Of a stretch of 20,451 nucleotides of DNA, positions 7,130 through 13,784 are shown one piece after another (position 1 is the first letter of the stretch; the number at the start of each line of letters is the position of its first letter). Under the pieces are notes generated by a model. The model was not told where the DNA came from and ran no database searches. It was given only the letters and a program-made list of their open reading frames with translations. Source of the DNA: Anaerolineales bacterium (GTDB taxonomy: Bacteria; Chloroflexota; Anaerolineae; Anaerolineales; UBA6663); NCBI GenBank assembly GCA_016789245.1, contig JAEURM010000009.1:1-20451 (forward strand). Direction: 5' to 3'. Made by a program: the position numbers and the translations under genes.

Positions 7130-8116
7130 ATGCTCTCAAGAGTTGCCGAAGCCTTGTACTGGACGGCCCGCTACACTGAACGGGCGGAAGATATTACGCG
7201 CCTGCTGGCTGTGAACTTTAACGTTCTGCTGGATTTGGCCGTTATTAACAGCTCCGCTGGTTGGCAACCGATTATTGCTATGAACGGTGATGACGTGCTG
7301 TTTTACGAGATTTATCAGACGGCCACCACCGAAGCGGTGATAGATTTTTTGCTCTGGCACCCGCTCAACCCCAATGCGGTTTCCGCCTGCATTACGCGCG
7401 CCCGCGAGAATGCCCGCAGTGTGCGGGAGCAAATTTCTAGTGAAATGTGGGAGCATATTAACCGCTTGTATTTTTTGGTGCGCGAGGCGAGCCACGATGC
7501 GGTGCAACGAAGCCCCCATGAGTTTTTCCGGCAGGTGCGTGATGGCTCTCAAGCCTTTCAGGGCATTACGCTGGCCACCATGACGCACAATGAGCCGTAT
7601 GAATTTATCCGGTTGGGCGCGCACTTGGAACGGGCGGATAAAACGGTGCGAATTTTAGATGCCAAATACATGGATTTGCGCCGCGTGCCGGAAGGCTCCG
7701 TGGAAGCCTCACTGCAACTGATGGCGCTTCTGCGCTCGTGTAGCGCGTTTGAACCCTTCCGGCGGACGCAGGGCCTTAGCCTGCAAATTGATAAAGTCGT
7801 GGAATATCTTTTGCTCAGCCAAGATTTTCCGCGCGCGATTTTATTTTGTGTGAAGCGCGGCATGCAATCTTTAGAAATGCTGAGTGAGGCCAGCGCCCTG
7901 AAGCCAGACCACCCGCGCCGCCTGCTCGGCCGCCTCAACGCGGATTTAGAATATCTGACCGTGGCCGAAGTTTTGAATGACCAGATGGATAAATACTTGG
8001 ATGAACTGCTCAACCGCCTAAACGCCGTGGGCGAGGGCATTGCCCGCACTTACTTTAATACCAGTGTGGTTTTGCCAGACGAACGACCAAGACAACAACA
8101 GCAACAACAGCAATAG
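7130..8116 (+). CDS. Alpha-E domain protein (DUF403)
   Basis: A 328-residue all-helical alpha-E protein. The N-terminal signature [20 protein letters not shown] (residues 1-20) is diagnostic: the family begins MLSRxAexLYWxgRYxERAE. Conserved elements follow, including [17 protein letters not shown] and [23 protein letters not shown], the second ERA-type motif. Its biochemical role is unknown. It is consistently found beside, or fused to, circularly permuted ATP-grasp ligases and transglutaminase-like proteins, and is thought to work with them. Unusually, the C-terminus is PRQQQQQQQ, seven Gln encoded by CAA/CAG codons. The stop codon TAG (8114-8116) shares its last base with a 12 bp stem palindrome. 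No Shine-Dalgarno is seen, because a heptad repeat lies directly upstream, so translation may depend on coupling or on a leaderless or weak start. Confidence 0.92.
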   Translation: MLSRVAEALYWTARYTERAEDITRLLAVNFNVLLDLAVINSSAGWQPIIAMNGDDVLFYEIYQTATTEAVIDFLLWHPLNPNAVSACITRARENARSVREQISSEMWEHINRLYFLVREASHDAVQRSPHEFFRQVRDGSQAFQGITLATMTHNEPYEFIRLGAHLERADKTVRILDAKYMDLRRVPEGSVEASLQLMALLRSCSAFEPFRRTQGLSLQIDKVVEYLLLSQDFPRAILFCVKRGMQSLEMLSEASALKPDHPRRLLGRLNADLEYLTVAEVLNDQMDKYLDELLNRLNAVGEGIARTYFNTSVVLPDERPRQQQQQQQ

Positions 8117-8143
8117 TAGGGGCGGAGTATGCTCCGCCCCTAC
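8116..8143. repeat. Perfect palindrome, 12 bp stem with TATG loop
   Basis: The left arm GTAGGGGCGGAG (8116-8127) and right arm CTCCGCCCCTAC (8132-8143) are exactly complementary, with a 4-base loop. It occupies most of the 37-base gap between the alpha-E stop and the transglutaminase start. No T-tract follows, so it is more likely a dispersed palindromic element or RNA stabiliser than an intrinsic terminator. Confidence 0.75.
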
Positions 8144-8153
8144 GCCCGCCATT

Positions 8154-8951
8154 ATGCGCCTCCGCATCGAACACATCACCACGCTCATTTATGACCAGCC
8201 CGTTAGCGAAGCCTACACGGAGATGCGGCTTCAACCGCTGAATGCCGATGGGCAACAACGGCTGAGTTTTCAGTTGAACATTGAACCGCTGGAAGAAACA
8301 CATCAGTACACTGACCGATTTGGGAATGATGTGCGGCACTTTGATGTGATACAGCCGCATCAAAAACTGATGGTGGCGGCGGTGAGTGAAGTGCAAACAC
8401 CCAAACGGTTTACGGGCTGGGGTGAGCCGCTAGCCCCGTTAGACCATTTTGATTACCTACAACCCACGGAGTATGCGCCACTTACGGCCGAACTTTCGGG
8501 CTTGGCGGTTTCTCACATGGAAAGTAGTGACGTGCGCGCTAACGTCCTGGCGTTGATGCACGCGCTCTTTAACGGCTTGAAGTATGAAAAAGGCGTGACC
8601 GATGTAACCACCACCGCCGATAAAGCGCTGGCGTTGGGCGGTGGCGTGTGCCAAGATTTTGCGCACATCATGTTAGCGGCCTGCCGGAGCCAAGGTTTGC
8701 CCGCGCGCTATGTGAGCGGCTATTTGTATAACAACGGCCACACTGCCGCCTCCCACGCGTGGTTAGATGTGTACGTGGTTGGCCGTGGCTGGGTTTCCGT
8801 TGACCCAACCCACAACTGTGAACAGACTGACTATTACGTGCGCGTGGCCGTGGGCCGTGATTACGCCGATGTGCCGCCGACGCGCGGCATCTTCAAAGGT
8901 AATGCGAAAGAGAAGATGGAAGTGGGAGTGAAGGTGGCGCAAATTGGGTAG
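8154..8951 (+). CDS. Transglutaminase-like cysteine protease family protein
   Basis: A 265-residue protein with the bacterial transglutaminase-like N-terminal beta domain (MRLRIEHITTLIYDQPVSEAY at the start, then YTDRFGNDVRHFDV, about residues 52-65) followed by a transglutaminase-like core. The catalytic triad is complete: C166 in GGGVCQDFAHIML, H201 in ASHAWLDVYV and D217 in WVSVDPTHN. Such enzymes act as peptidases, amidases or acyl-transferases. Here it is the third member of the ATP-grasp/alpha-E/transglutaminase set, so it may form or cut the amide bonds made by the ligase (inference). ATG at 8154 was chosen because MRLRIEH is the usual family N-terminus; the frame is open back to 8040, but that stretch overlaps the alpha-E gene and reads through the palindrome. 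The stop at 8949-8951 is followed at once by CGTTTTA/CGTTTCA heptads. Confidence 0.93.
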   Translation: MRLRIEHITTLIYDQPVSEAYTEMRLQPLNADGQQRLSFQLNIEPLEETHQYTDRFGNDVRHFDVIQPHQKLMVAAVSEVQTPKRFTGWGEPLAPLDHFDYLQPTEYAPLTAELSGLAVSHMESSDVRANVLALMHALFNGLKYEKGVTDVTTTADKALALGGGVCQDFAHIMLAACRSQGLPARYVSGYLYNNGHTAASHAWLDVYVVGRGWVSVDPTHNCEQTDYYVRVAVGRDYADVPPTRGIFKGNAKEKMEVGVKVAQIG

Positions 8952-8953
8952 TG

Positions 8954-8974
8954 CGTTTTACGTTTCACGTATAC
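8954..8974. repeat. CGTTTCA heptad array between transglutaminase and priA
   Basis: Three phased 7-base units, CGTTTTA and CGTTTCA followed by the diverged CGTATAC. The array starts 2 bases after the transglutaminase stop and ends 7 bases before the priA ATG. Confidence 0.6.
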
Positions 8975-8981
8975 TTCAAGT

Positions 8982-11510
8982 ATGTACGCCGAAATTGCCG
9001 TGAACGTGGCCAGCCTCAGCGGCACGTTTCACTACGAAATTCCCCGTGATTTAGAAGCACAACTGCAAGCGGGCCACCTCGTCACCGTGCCGTTCAGTGG
9101 GCGCGATGCGCAGGGCGTGGTAGTGGGCTTGAGTGAGGATGCGCCGGTGGAACGCGTCAAGCCCATCATCGGCTTGGTAGATCCAGAGCCGGTGCTCACC
9201 CGTGCCCAACTGGATTTGGCGTATTGGATTGCTCACACCTATCTCGTTCCACACATTGATGCGCTCACCCTCATGCTTCCGCCCGGCCTGAGCAAACAAG
9301 CAGAGGCCGTTTATAGTTTGGTGGGGAGCGCGAGCGCCGAAGCGCTTACAACGAGCCACCCCCTTCAATCACAAATCCTTCAATTACTAACAGAACGCGG
9401 GCCATTGCGCTCGCGGCAGATTGACCGGGCGTTGCCCAAGATGAACTGGCGGCCAGCGGCGGAAACGTTGGTGCGGCGCGGCGTGCTGAGTAAACACAGC
9501 CGCTTGGAACCACCGTCCGTTCACGCCAAACACGTCCGCACCGCGCGGCTGATTGCCAATCAAACGCAATTAGAAGCGGTGCGCGGCACACTCTCCCGTT
9601 CCCCGGCCAAAGCGCACCGCTTGCAAGCCGCGCTAGATTTTTTGGCGCGCGAGGCCAAGCCGGTGGAAGTGCAATGGGTGTACGCCGCCGCCAATTGCTC
9701 TCTGCAAGATTTGCGAGACTTGGCCGAAATGGAATTGGTGGATTTGGGTGAAGAAGAAGTGTGGCGTGACCCGCTGGCCGGGCAAGAATTTGTGGCGGAC
9801 TCTCCGCCGCCGCTGACCGAAGACCAACAAAAAGTGTGGGAAGCCGTGCGGCTTTCCATGCGCTCCCAGCCCACTACTTTTTTACTGCACGGCGTTACTG
9901 GCTCCGGCAAAACTGAAATTTATCTCCGCGCGTTGGAAGAAGCATTACAACAAGGCAAACGCGCCATTGTGCTGGTGCCAGAAATTTCCCTCACACCGCA
10001 AACGGTGCGCCGCTTTGCCGCGCGTTTTCCGGGCCGGGTGGGCGTGTGGCACAGCCAACTGAACGAAGGCGAACGGTACGATACGTGGCGGCGCGCGCGC
10101 CTCGGTTTGGTGGATATTGTGATTGGCGCGCGCAGTGCGTTGTTTGCGCCTTTGCCCAACCTCGGTGTGATTGTTTTAGATGAAGAGCATGATGAAGCCT
10201 ACAAGCAAGACCCGCCGCAAAGTGTGCCATACCATGCGCGGGAGGCCGCCGTGCAGTACGCCAAACAACTTGGGGCTGTATGTTTGCTCGGCTCCGCCAC
10301 GCCAGATGTGGTGACGTTTTTCCGCGCGCGGCGAGGTGATTACCAGTTGCTAGAAATGCCGCTTCGCATTATGGGCCACGCGCGCAAACTGCAAGCGCAG
10401 GCGGAAAAATATCACGTTGAGCCGCGTTACCAAACGGTGAACGATGAAACGCAGATGATTGATTTGCCGCCAGTGGAAATTGTGGATATGCGGCAAGAAC
10501 TGCGCATGGGCAACCTCACCATGTTCAGCCGCAAACTGAGCACGCAGTTAGAAGAAGTGCTGGCGCGGGGTGAGCAGGCCATTTTATTTCTCAACCGGCG
10601 CGGCACGGCTACGTTTGTGTTTTGTAGAGATTGCGGTGAAGCGTTGAAGTGCCCCAACTGTGATACCACGCTCACCCACCACGGCGCGGCGCATGAACTG
10701 ACGTGCCACCACTGCGGCCACCGTGAGCCTCAGCCGGAGCATTGCCCCAACTGCCATAGCGCCCGCATCAAGTTTTTTGGCTTGGGCACAGAAAAATTAG
10801 CCGAGGCCGTGCAAGCGGAATTTCCGCAGGCCACCGTTTTGCGCTGGGATAGGGATGTGACGCGCACCAAGGGCGCGCATGAACTGATTTTGCGCGCCTT
10901 TAGCACGCAACAGGCCAATGTGTTGGTGGGCACGCAAATGATTGCCAAAGGTTTAGATTTGCCAATGGTAACGTTGGTGGGCGTGATTTCCGCCGATGTG
11001 GGTTTAGGCCTGCCGGATTACCGCGCCACGGAGCGCACTTTTCAATTACTTACGCAGGTGGCTGGGCGGGCCGGGCGCGGCTTGCTGGGCGGGCGCGTGA
11101 TTTTGCAAACCTACCAGCCGGAACACTACGTCATTCAGGCCGCCGCACAACATGATTACGCCGGGTTTTATCAGCGGGAGATTGCCTACCGCAAAGATTT
11201 GGGCCTGCCGCCCTTCCGCCGCGTACTGCGCCTGCTGTACCGCCACGCGGATGCCGCCAAAGCCGAGCGCGAGGCGATGACGGTCCTGACGCATTTACGT
11301 TTGCGGCTGAAAGAAGGCAAATACCCCAACACGGATATTGCCGGCCCGGCCCCGGCGTTTTTTAGCAAAATCTCGGGGCAATACCGGTGGCAAATCATCG
11401 TGCGCGGCCCAGACCCAGCGGCGCTAGTGCGCGGTTCATCTTCCAGCGCAGGGCAGGCTTTGCTCCTCAAAGGCTGGGTGGTGGATATGGATGCGTTGAG
11501 TACGTTGTAA
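8982..11510 (+). CDS. priA: Primosomal protein N' (PriA replication-restart helicase)
   Basis: An 842-residue PriA, the ATP-dependent 3'-5' DNA helicase that reloads the replisome at stalled forks. Order: N-terminal 3'BD domain from AEIAVNV with GHLVTVPFSGRDAQGVVVG (residues 31-49), a winged-helix-like region (about 125-260), then the helicase core with Walker A GVTGSGKTE (304-312, K310) and Walker B DEEH (400-403) in VIVLDEEHDEAYKQDPP. The zinc-binding insertion has eight cysteines: C548, C551, C557, C560, C575, C578, C588 and C591. Helicase motifs V and VI are GTQMIAKGLDLPMVTLVGV and QVAGRAGRG. Length exceeds the E. coli protein (about 730) because of insertions, including a charged stretch about 463-495. 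All key residues are intact. No clear Shine-Dalgarno is seen, only repeat sequence upstream. Confidence 0.97.
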   Translation: MYAEIAVNVASLSGTFHYEIPRDLEAQLQAGHLVTVPFSGRDAQGVVVGLSEDAPVERVKPIIGLVDPEPVLTRAQLDLAYWIAHTYLVPHIDALTLMLPPGLSKQAEAVYSLVGSASAEALTTSHPLQSQILQLLTERGPLRSRQIDRALPKMNWRPAAETLVRRGVLSKHSRLEPPSVHAKHVRTARLIANQTQLEAVRGTLSRSPAKAHRLQAALDFLAREAKPVEVQWVYAAANCSLQDLRDLAEMELVDLGEEEVWRDPLAGQEFVADSPPPLTEDQQKVWEAVRLSMRSQPTTFLLHGVTGSGKTEIYLRALEEALQQGKRAIVLVPEISLTPQTVRRFAARFPGRVGVWHSQLNEGERYDTWRRARLGLVDIVIGARSALFAPLPNLGVIVLDEEHDEAYKQDPPQSVPYHAREAAVQYAKQLGAVCLLGSATPDVVTFFRARRGDYQLLEMPLRIMGHARKLQAQAEKYHVEPRYQTVNDETQMIDLPPVEIVDMRQELRMGNLTMFSRKLSTQLEEVLARGEQAILFLNRRGTATFVFCRDCGEALKCPNCDTTLTHHGAAHELTCHHCGHREPQPEHCPNCHSARIKFFGLGTEKLAEAVQAEFPQATVLRWDRDVTRTKGAHELILRAFSTQQANVLVGTQMIAKGLDLPMVTLVGVISADVGLGLPDYRATERTFQLLTQVAGRAGRGLLGGRVILQTYQPEHYVIQAAAQHDYAGFYQREIAYRKDLGLPPFRRVLRLLYRHADAAKAEREAMTVLTHLRLRLKEGKYPNTDIAGPAPAFFSKISGQYRWQIIVRGPDPAALVRGSSSSAGQALLLKGWVVDMDALSTL

Positions 11511-11586
11511 AAAACATGAAGGTACACGGCCATGCACCCTTACAGGATGATAAACAATTCCTCTGCTCCTCATCACCGCCCCATCT

Positions 11587-11615
11587 TTGACGGCTTGGCC
11601 CTTATCGAATAAAAT
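11587..11615 (+). promoter_or_regulatory. Probable sigma70-type promoter for the 82-residue membrane protein
   Basis: TTGACG at 11587-11592, a 17-base spacer, then TAAAAT at 11610-11615: five of six consensus bases in each hexamer at ideal spacing. The gene starts at 11660 after TTGGAG (11649-11654). The 149-base gap 11511-11659 shows nothing else recognisable. Confidence 0.6.
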
Positions 11616-11659
11616 CTCAACCGTTCACCCTTTATAACTCGTTATCATTTGGAGTAACT

Positions 11660-11908
11660 ATGACTGGCAAACGCATTGCTGTTTTTGCAATTTCCGCCGT
11701 GTTTGGCTTGGCGATTACGGCTGGCATTATCTTTCTCAAGATTCCACTGCCTTTCCCCATTCCGTTACTCAACATTCAAAACATTGGCTTTGGCACCACG
11801 CTCTACAAGTTTGCGTACAGCAACGTGCTCTTGCTCTTTCTCTCCACCGCTGGCATCGCCTTCATTTGGCTAGATTACTTTTTGAAGACGAATTTTTTGA
11901 AGAAGTAA
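11660..11908 (+). CDS. Small two-helix membrane protein of unknown function
   Basis: An 82-residue protein that I do not recognise. It has two hydrophobic segments, about residues 5-26 (RIAVFAISAVFGLAITAGII) and 54-76 (NVLLLFLSTAGIAFIWLDYF), with a proline-rich hydrophobic stretch IPLPFPIPLL between. It has a short Lys tail (KTNFLKK). It is likely a real gene: TTGGAG lies 5 bases before the ATG, a near-consensus promoter lies about 45 bases upstream, and a strong intrinsic terminator follows within 20 bases, so it looks like a single-gene transcription unit. Topology predicts both ends on the same side of the membrane, probably cytoplasmic given the positive charges at each end. No function is suggested by neighbours. 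Confidence 0.75.
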   Translation: MTGKRIAVFAISAVFGLAITAGIIFLKIPLPFPIPLLNIQNIGFGTTLYKFAYSNVLLLFLSTAGIAFIWLDYFLKTNFLKK

Positions 11909-11924
11909 GCAAACTTTTTCCACT

Positions 11925-11956
11925 AAGCGCGCTAGCTAAGGCTGGCGCGCTTTTTT
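11925..11956 (+). terminator. Strong intrinsic terminator after the 82-residue membrane protein gene
   Basis: The left arm at 11925-11936 (AAGCGCGCTAGC) and right arm at 11941-11952 (GCTGGCGCGCTT) form a 12-pair stem with one T-G wobble and a TAAG loop. Six T residues follow (11951-11956), the first two of which are also in the stem. This is a classic rho-independent form. Confidence 0.88.
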
Positions 11957-11974
11957 CTATTCATCCCTTTGTCA

Positions 11975-12043
11975 GCGAATTTTCAACGAATAATTCTACG
12001 CCTTGCGGCGTTCGTTTATTCGTTTCCTATTCGTTGACTTATT
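11975..12043. repeat. ATTCGTT long repeat, copy 2
   Basis: Same orientation and order of parts as 1534-1603: TCAACGAAT, then a GCCTTGCGGC core where copy 1 has its palindrome, then ATTCGTT units ending TATTCGTTGAC. Its end overlaps the stop codon of the minus-strand gene at 12039. Both copies sit just downstream of minus-strand genes. Confidence 0.75.
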
Positions 12044-12725
12044 TTTCCTCAACCCACACCTTCACCCAGCCAAACACTACTTGCCCCGCACCCTCCGCGC
12101 GGGCGAAAACGCCCAATTTAAGACCTTCGGGGTTTTCAAAACCCCGAAGGTCTGCTGTTTCAAACAACAATTCATCATTAATCCGCGCGCTCACCCGCTC
12201 ACCCGCCACATCCACGCGCACACGGTTGGCCTCGGCGCCGTATAAAATGTGCGGCCACTGCTGAAACGGAAACCACGCCGCTTGCCCGCCGCCCGTTTGC
12301 CGGAAAGCTTCAGCATAACCGTTGCCGTTGATGAGCACTGCGGCGTGCTCTGCCTCCGAACGCCAATCAAAAACTACACCGTACTCGGCGCCAATTTCAC
12401 CTTGAGCTTGGGCCGCGGCTATTTCTAGCGTGTAACTTCCAGTGGGCGCGGCGGTGATGGCCCACGCCGTTTGGCCGGGCGCGGTGAACTCTGCTACCAA
12501 CGCACCGCCGCGGACTTGTATGGATGCGCCTTCTGAAGCGCCCAGTTCCCAGCGGCTTACATCGCCTTGAAAGATTTCATCCCACGCCAACGGGCCAGCG
12601 CGGGGCGGGTCTGCCGCGCCGAGGCTGAGGGCGATAGCCAGCGCACCCACGCCCGCCAGCACGGCAAAAAAGCCAACCGTTACGGTGCGCCACAGCCAGT
12701 TGGGTACTTCATTAGAAGAGGCCAT
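12039..12725 (-). CDS. Membrane-anchored protein with probable LamG/DUF1080-like beta-sandwich
   Basis: A 228-residue protein with one N-terminal membrane anchor (about residues 10-36, WLWRTVTVGFFAVLAGVGA and on, preceded by a short polar end) and an extracytoplasmic domain rich in beta-strand sequence. The pattern ...FDWRSEAEHAAVLINGNGYAEAFR..., ...HILYGAEANRVRVDVAGERVSARINDELLFETADL..., ...KLGVFARAEGAGQVVFGWVKVWV resembles concanavalin/LamG-type domains of the DUF1080 (3-keto-disaccharide hydrolase) group, but I cannot confirm a family. No catalytic role is claimed. Oddity: codons for DLRGFENPEGL are encoded by a perfect 16 bp palindrome (12121-12153). It is divergent from the deacetylase gene with only 26 bases between the start codons, so the promoters must overlap neighbouring coding sequence. 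The stop codon lies in an ATTCGTT repeat. Confidence 0.75.
   Translation of the reverse strand: MASSNEVPNWLWRTVTVGFFAVLAGVGALAIALSLGAADPPRAGPLAWDEIFQGDVSRWELGASEGASIQVRGGALVAEFTAPGQTAWAITAAPTGSYTLEIAAAQAQGEIGAEYGVVFDWRSEAEHAAVLINGNGYAEAFRQTGGGQAAWFPFQQWPHILYGAEANRVRVDVAGERVSARINDELLFETADLRGFENPEGLKLGVFARAEGAGQVVFGWVKVWVEEK
12121..12153. repeat. Perfect palindrome, 16 bp arms, inside a coding region
   Basis: The left arm AGACCTTCGGGGTTTT (12121-12136), one central base, and the right arm AAAACCCCGAAGGTCT (12138-12153) are exactly complementary. The 33-base element is a multiple of three and keeps the reading frame of the minus-strand 228-residue protein. Confidence 0.85.
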
Positions 12726-12751
12726 CGGGGCCGTATGTTATCATCCTCAGG

Positions 12752-13684
12752 ATGCGCCGCTTATTATTGTTATTGTTGGTTCTAACGGCTTGTGCGCCGC
12801 AAGCCACGCCGTTGCCCACCCTTGCGCCCACTCTGCCGCCGCCCATTATCAGCACGGCCACGCCACTTCCAACGGCCACGTTCACGGCTACTGCTACCGC
12901 TACGCCCACGCTCACACCTTCACCCACTGCTACGGCCACGGCCACCCACACGCCTACGCCGCAAGCTACGCCAGATGCCAACGCCGCTGGCCGCCGCGTG
13001 CGTGTTCCCATTTTGATGTATCACTACGTGGAGCCGTGGCCCGCCAACGCAGACTTAATCCGCAAGGGACTAACCGTACAACCGGCTGATTTTGCCGCGC
13101 AAATGCAGTATTTGGCCGAGCAGGGTTACACCGCCATAAGTTTGTACGCCGTGTTGGAGGCGTTAGCGGCGGGCAAAGCTCTACCCGCCAAGCCCATGGT
13201 GCTCACGTTTGATGACGGCTACCGTGAACTCATCAATTACGCCGCGCCAGTAATGGAGCCGCTGGGTTTTGAAGGTACGGTGTTTGTAATTACAGAACTG
13301 GCAGACCGAGAATTACCGGCCTACCTCACTTGGCCGCAATTGCAAAAGCTCCACGCGCAAGGTTGGCAGATTGAGCCGCACACCAAAACACACGCGCAGT
13401 TATTGGGCGCAAACCGGGATAAACAACTTTATGAGATTCTCGGCTCCATCCAATCTATAGAAGCGAACATCGGCGTACGCCCGCGCTTTCTGTGCTATCC
13501 GGCGGGCAAGTATGATGCGCTCACGCTCCAGCTGGTACGTGAGTTAAACTTATGGGGCGCGGTGACGACGCGCCCGGGCCGCCAGCACCAATTTTCAGAC
13601 CGGTTTACGTGGACGCGGGTGCGAGTGGATGGGCGCGGCGCGCTCCAAGATTTCATTAATGCGCTTGAGGGAGACTTACGCTAG
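12752..13684 (+). CDS. Polysaccharide deacetylase lipoprotein (carbohydrate esterase 4 family)
   Basis: A 310-residue lipoprotein. The signal peptide MRRLLLLLLVLTAC ends in the lipobox LTAC, with C14 as the lipid-modified residue. A Thr/Pro/Ala linker (about 15-78) follows, then the NodB-type domain. Catalytic and metal residues are visible: VPILMYHYVEP (86-95), TFDDGY with D154 and D155 (motif 1), the metal His pair H210 and H214 in EPHTKTH (motif 2), and FLCYPAGKYD (246-255, motif 3). Such enzymes remove N- or O-acetyl groups from chitin, peptidoglycan or exopolysaccharide outside the cytoplasm, in a PgaB-like manner. Next to the polysaccharide cluster, a role in modifying a surface glycan is reasonable (inference). 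Start ATG at 12752 is fixed by the signal peptide; a 13-base palindrome CATCCTCAGGATG covers the start codon. Confidence 0.93.
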   Translation: MRRLLLLLLVLTACAPQATPLPTLAPTLPPPIISTATPLPTATFTATATATPTLTPSPTATATATHTPTPQATPDANAAGRRVRVPILMYHYVEPWPANADLIRKGLTVQPADFAAQMQYLAEQGYTAISLYAVLEALAAGKALPAKPMVLTFDDGYRELINYAAPVMEPLGFEGTVFVITELADRELPAYLTWPQLQKLHAQGWQIEPHTKTHAQLLGANRDKQLYEILGSIQSIEANIGVRPRFLCYPAGKYDALTLQLVRELNLWGAVTTRPGRQHQFSDRFTWTRVRVDGRGALQDFINALEGDLR

Positions 13685-13691
13685 CAATGGG

Positions 13692-13772
13692 TTAACCACC
13701 AAGCCGCTAAGAAGACAAAGGGCACAAAGATTTTCTTGGTGAACTTCGTGCCCGTGGTGGCTTCGTGGTTAA
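13692..13772. repeat. 81 bp cruciform-forming inverted repeat
   Basis: The outer arms TTAACCACCAAGCC (13692-13705) and GGCTTCGTGGTTAA (13759-13772) match in 13 of 14 pairs. Inner arms GGGCACAAAG (13720-13729) and CTTCGTGCCC (13744-13753) match in 9 of 10. It fills the gap between the deacetylase and the first Wzz-type gene. A one-arm relative lies at 3587-3606. No T-tract is present. Confidence 0.7.
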
Positions 13773-13784
13773 GCACTTCACATT

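Noticed and set aside
8116..8143. Intrinsic terminator
   Set aside because: The stem is perfect but is followed by ACGCCCGCC and not a T-tract, and the next gene of the set starts 10 bases later.
8040..8153. Longer N-terminus for the transglutaminase gene
   Set aside because: The extension overlaps the alpha-E gene, reads through the hairpin and is Asn/Ser-rich; MRLRIEH at 8154 is the normal family start.
12685..13089. 134-codon plus-strand frame across the divergent gap
   Set aside because: His/Ala-rich translation caused by the Thr/Pro linker codons read in another frame; it overlaps two better supported genes.
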